From Bacteroidales bacterium UBA5342 (lineage in GTDB: Bacteria > Bacteroidota > Bacteroidia > Bacteroidales > UBA5342): DNA of 6,331 nt. The stretch is from the NCBI GenBank assembly GCA_002408065.1, contig DHQI01000008.1, positions 11,091 to 17,421 on the forward strand, read 5' to 3'. Both the position numbers and the translations under genes were made by a program. The notes below the pieces were generated by a model. The model was not told the DNA's origin, did not search any database, and saw only the letters and a list, made by a program, of their open reading frames with translations. This document shows positions 6,296 through 6,331 of the stretch, in pieces (position 1 is the first letter of the stretch; every line of letters starts with the position of its first letter).

Positions 6296-6331
6296 TATCA
6301 AATTTCTAGTATCAAATTTCAAATATCAAAT
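6296..6331 (+). repeat. AT-rich tandem repeat, 14-bp period, cut by the window edge
   Basis: TATCAAATTTC occurs at 6296-6306 and exactly again at 6310-6320. TATCAAAT starts a third unit at 6324 and reaches the last base of the window. The period is 14 bp, with three variable bases after each 11-bp core (TAG, then AAA). The array is intergenic and continues beyond the window, so its size is unknown. It may be a variable-number repeat or low-complexity DNA; no CRISPR character is evident because the spacing is only 3 nt. Confidence 0.6.

Noticed and set aside
6296..6331. Possible CRISPR array
   Set aside because: The repeat core is 11 bp with 3-nt gaps; real arrays have spacers of about 30 nt.

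Overview
The window looks like chromosomal DNA from a member of the Bacteroidota, probably a Bacteroidales/Marinilabiliales-type organism. The reasons are a moderate-to-low GC content, start codons without usable Shine-Dalgarno sequences, a TAnnTTTG-type promoter box, an exported S9 (DPP-IV-like) peptidase, an exported protein with a CarboxypepD_reg-like domain, and an ECF sigma factor resembling the sigma-70 family expanded in Bacteroides. The assignment rests on protein style and signals only; no 16S or other phylogenetic marker is present.

Layout: all five genes are on the + strand. (1) 93-2267 is a secreted or periplasmic S9 serine peptidase with an intact Ser595/Asp670/His702 triad and a well-placed promoter candidate at 25-55. 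(2) A 72-nt gap carries a small imperfect direct/inverted repeat. (3) 2340-3359 is thiL, and 3396-4202 (or from 3360) is thiD. Both are kinases of thiamine diphosphate synthesis and are probably co-transcribed. (4) A 210-nt AT-rich spacer without a gene follows. (5) 4413-5681 is an exported protein with a CarboxypepD_reg-like domain and a C-terminal region of uncharacterised function. Its stop codon directly abuts the start codon of an ECF sigma-70 factor at 5682-6230. (6) The last 101 nt hold a hairpin and the beginning of a 14-bp-period AT-rich tandem repeat that runs off the window.

How the genes work together: thiL and thiD are two phosphorylation steps of the same pathway (HMP-P to HMP-PP, and thiamine phosphate to thiamine diphosphate). 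The CarboxypepD-like gene and the sigma gene form a tight unit with no spacer, which suggests joint expression and possibly an envelope-linked regulatory module. No anti-sigma (FecR-like) gene is visible before the window ends. The S9 peptidase appears to be a separate housekeeping or nutritional exopeptidase. Most of the window is ordinary core genome. The least explained parts are the CarboxypepD/sigma pair, the altered glutamate motif of the peptidase, and the intergenic repeats.
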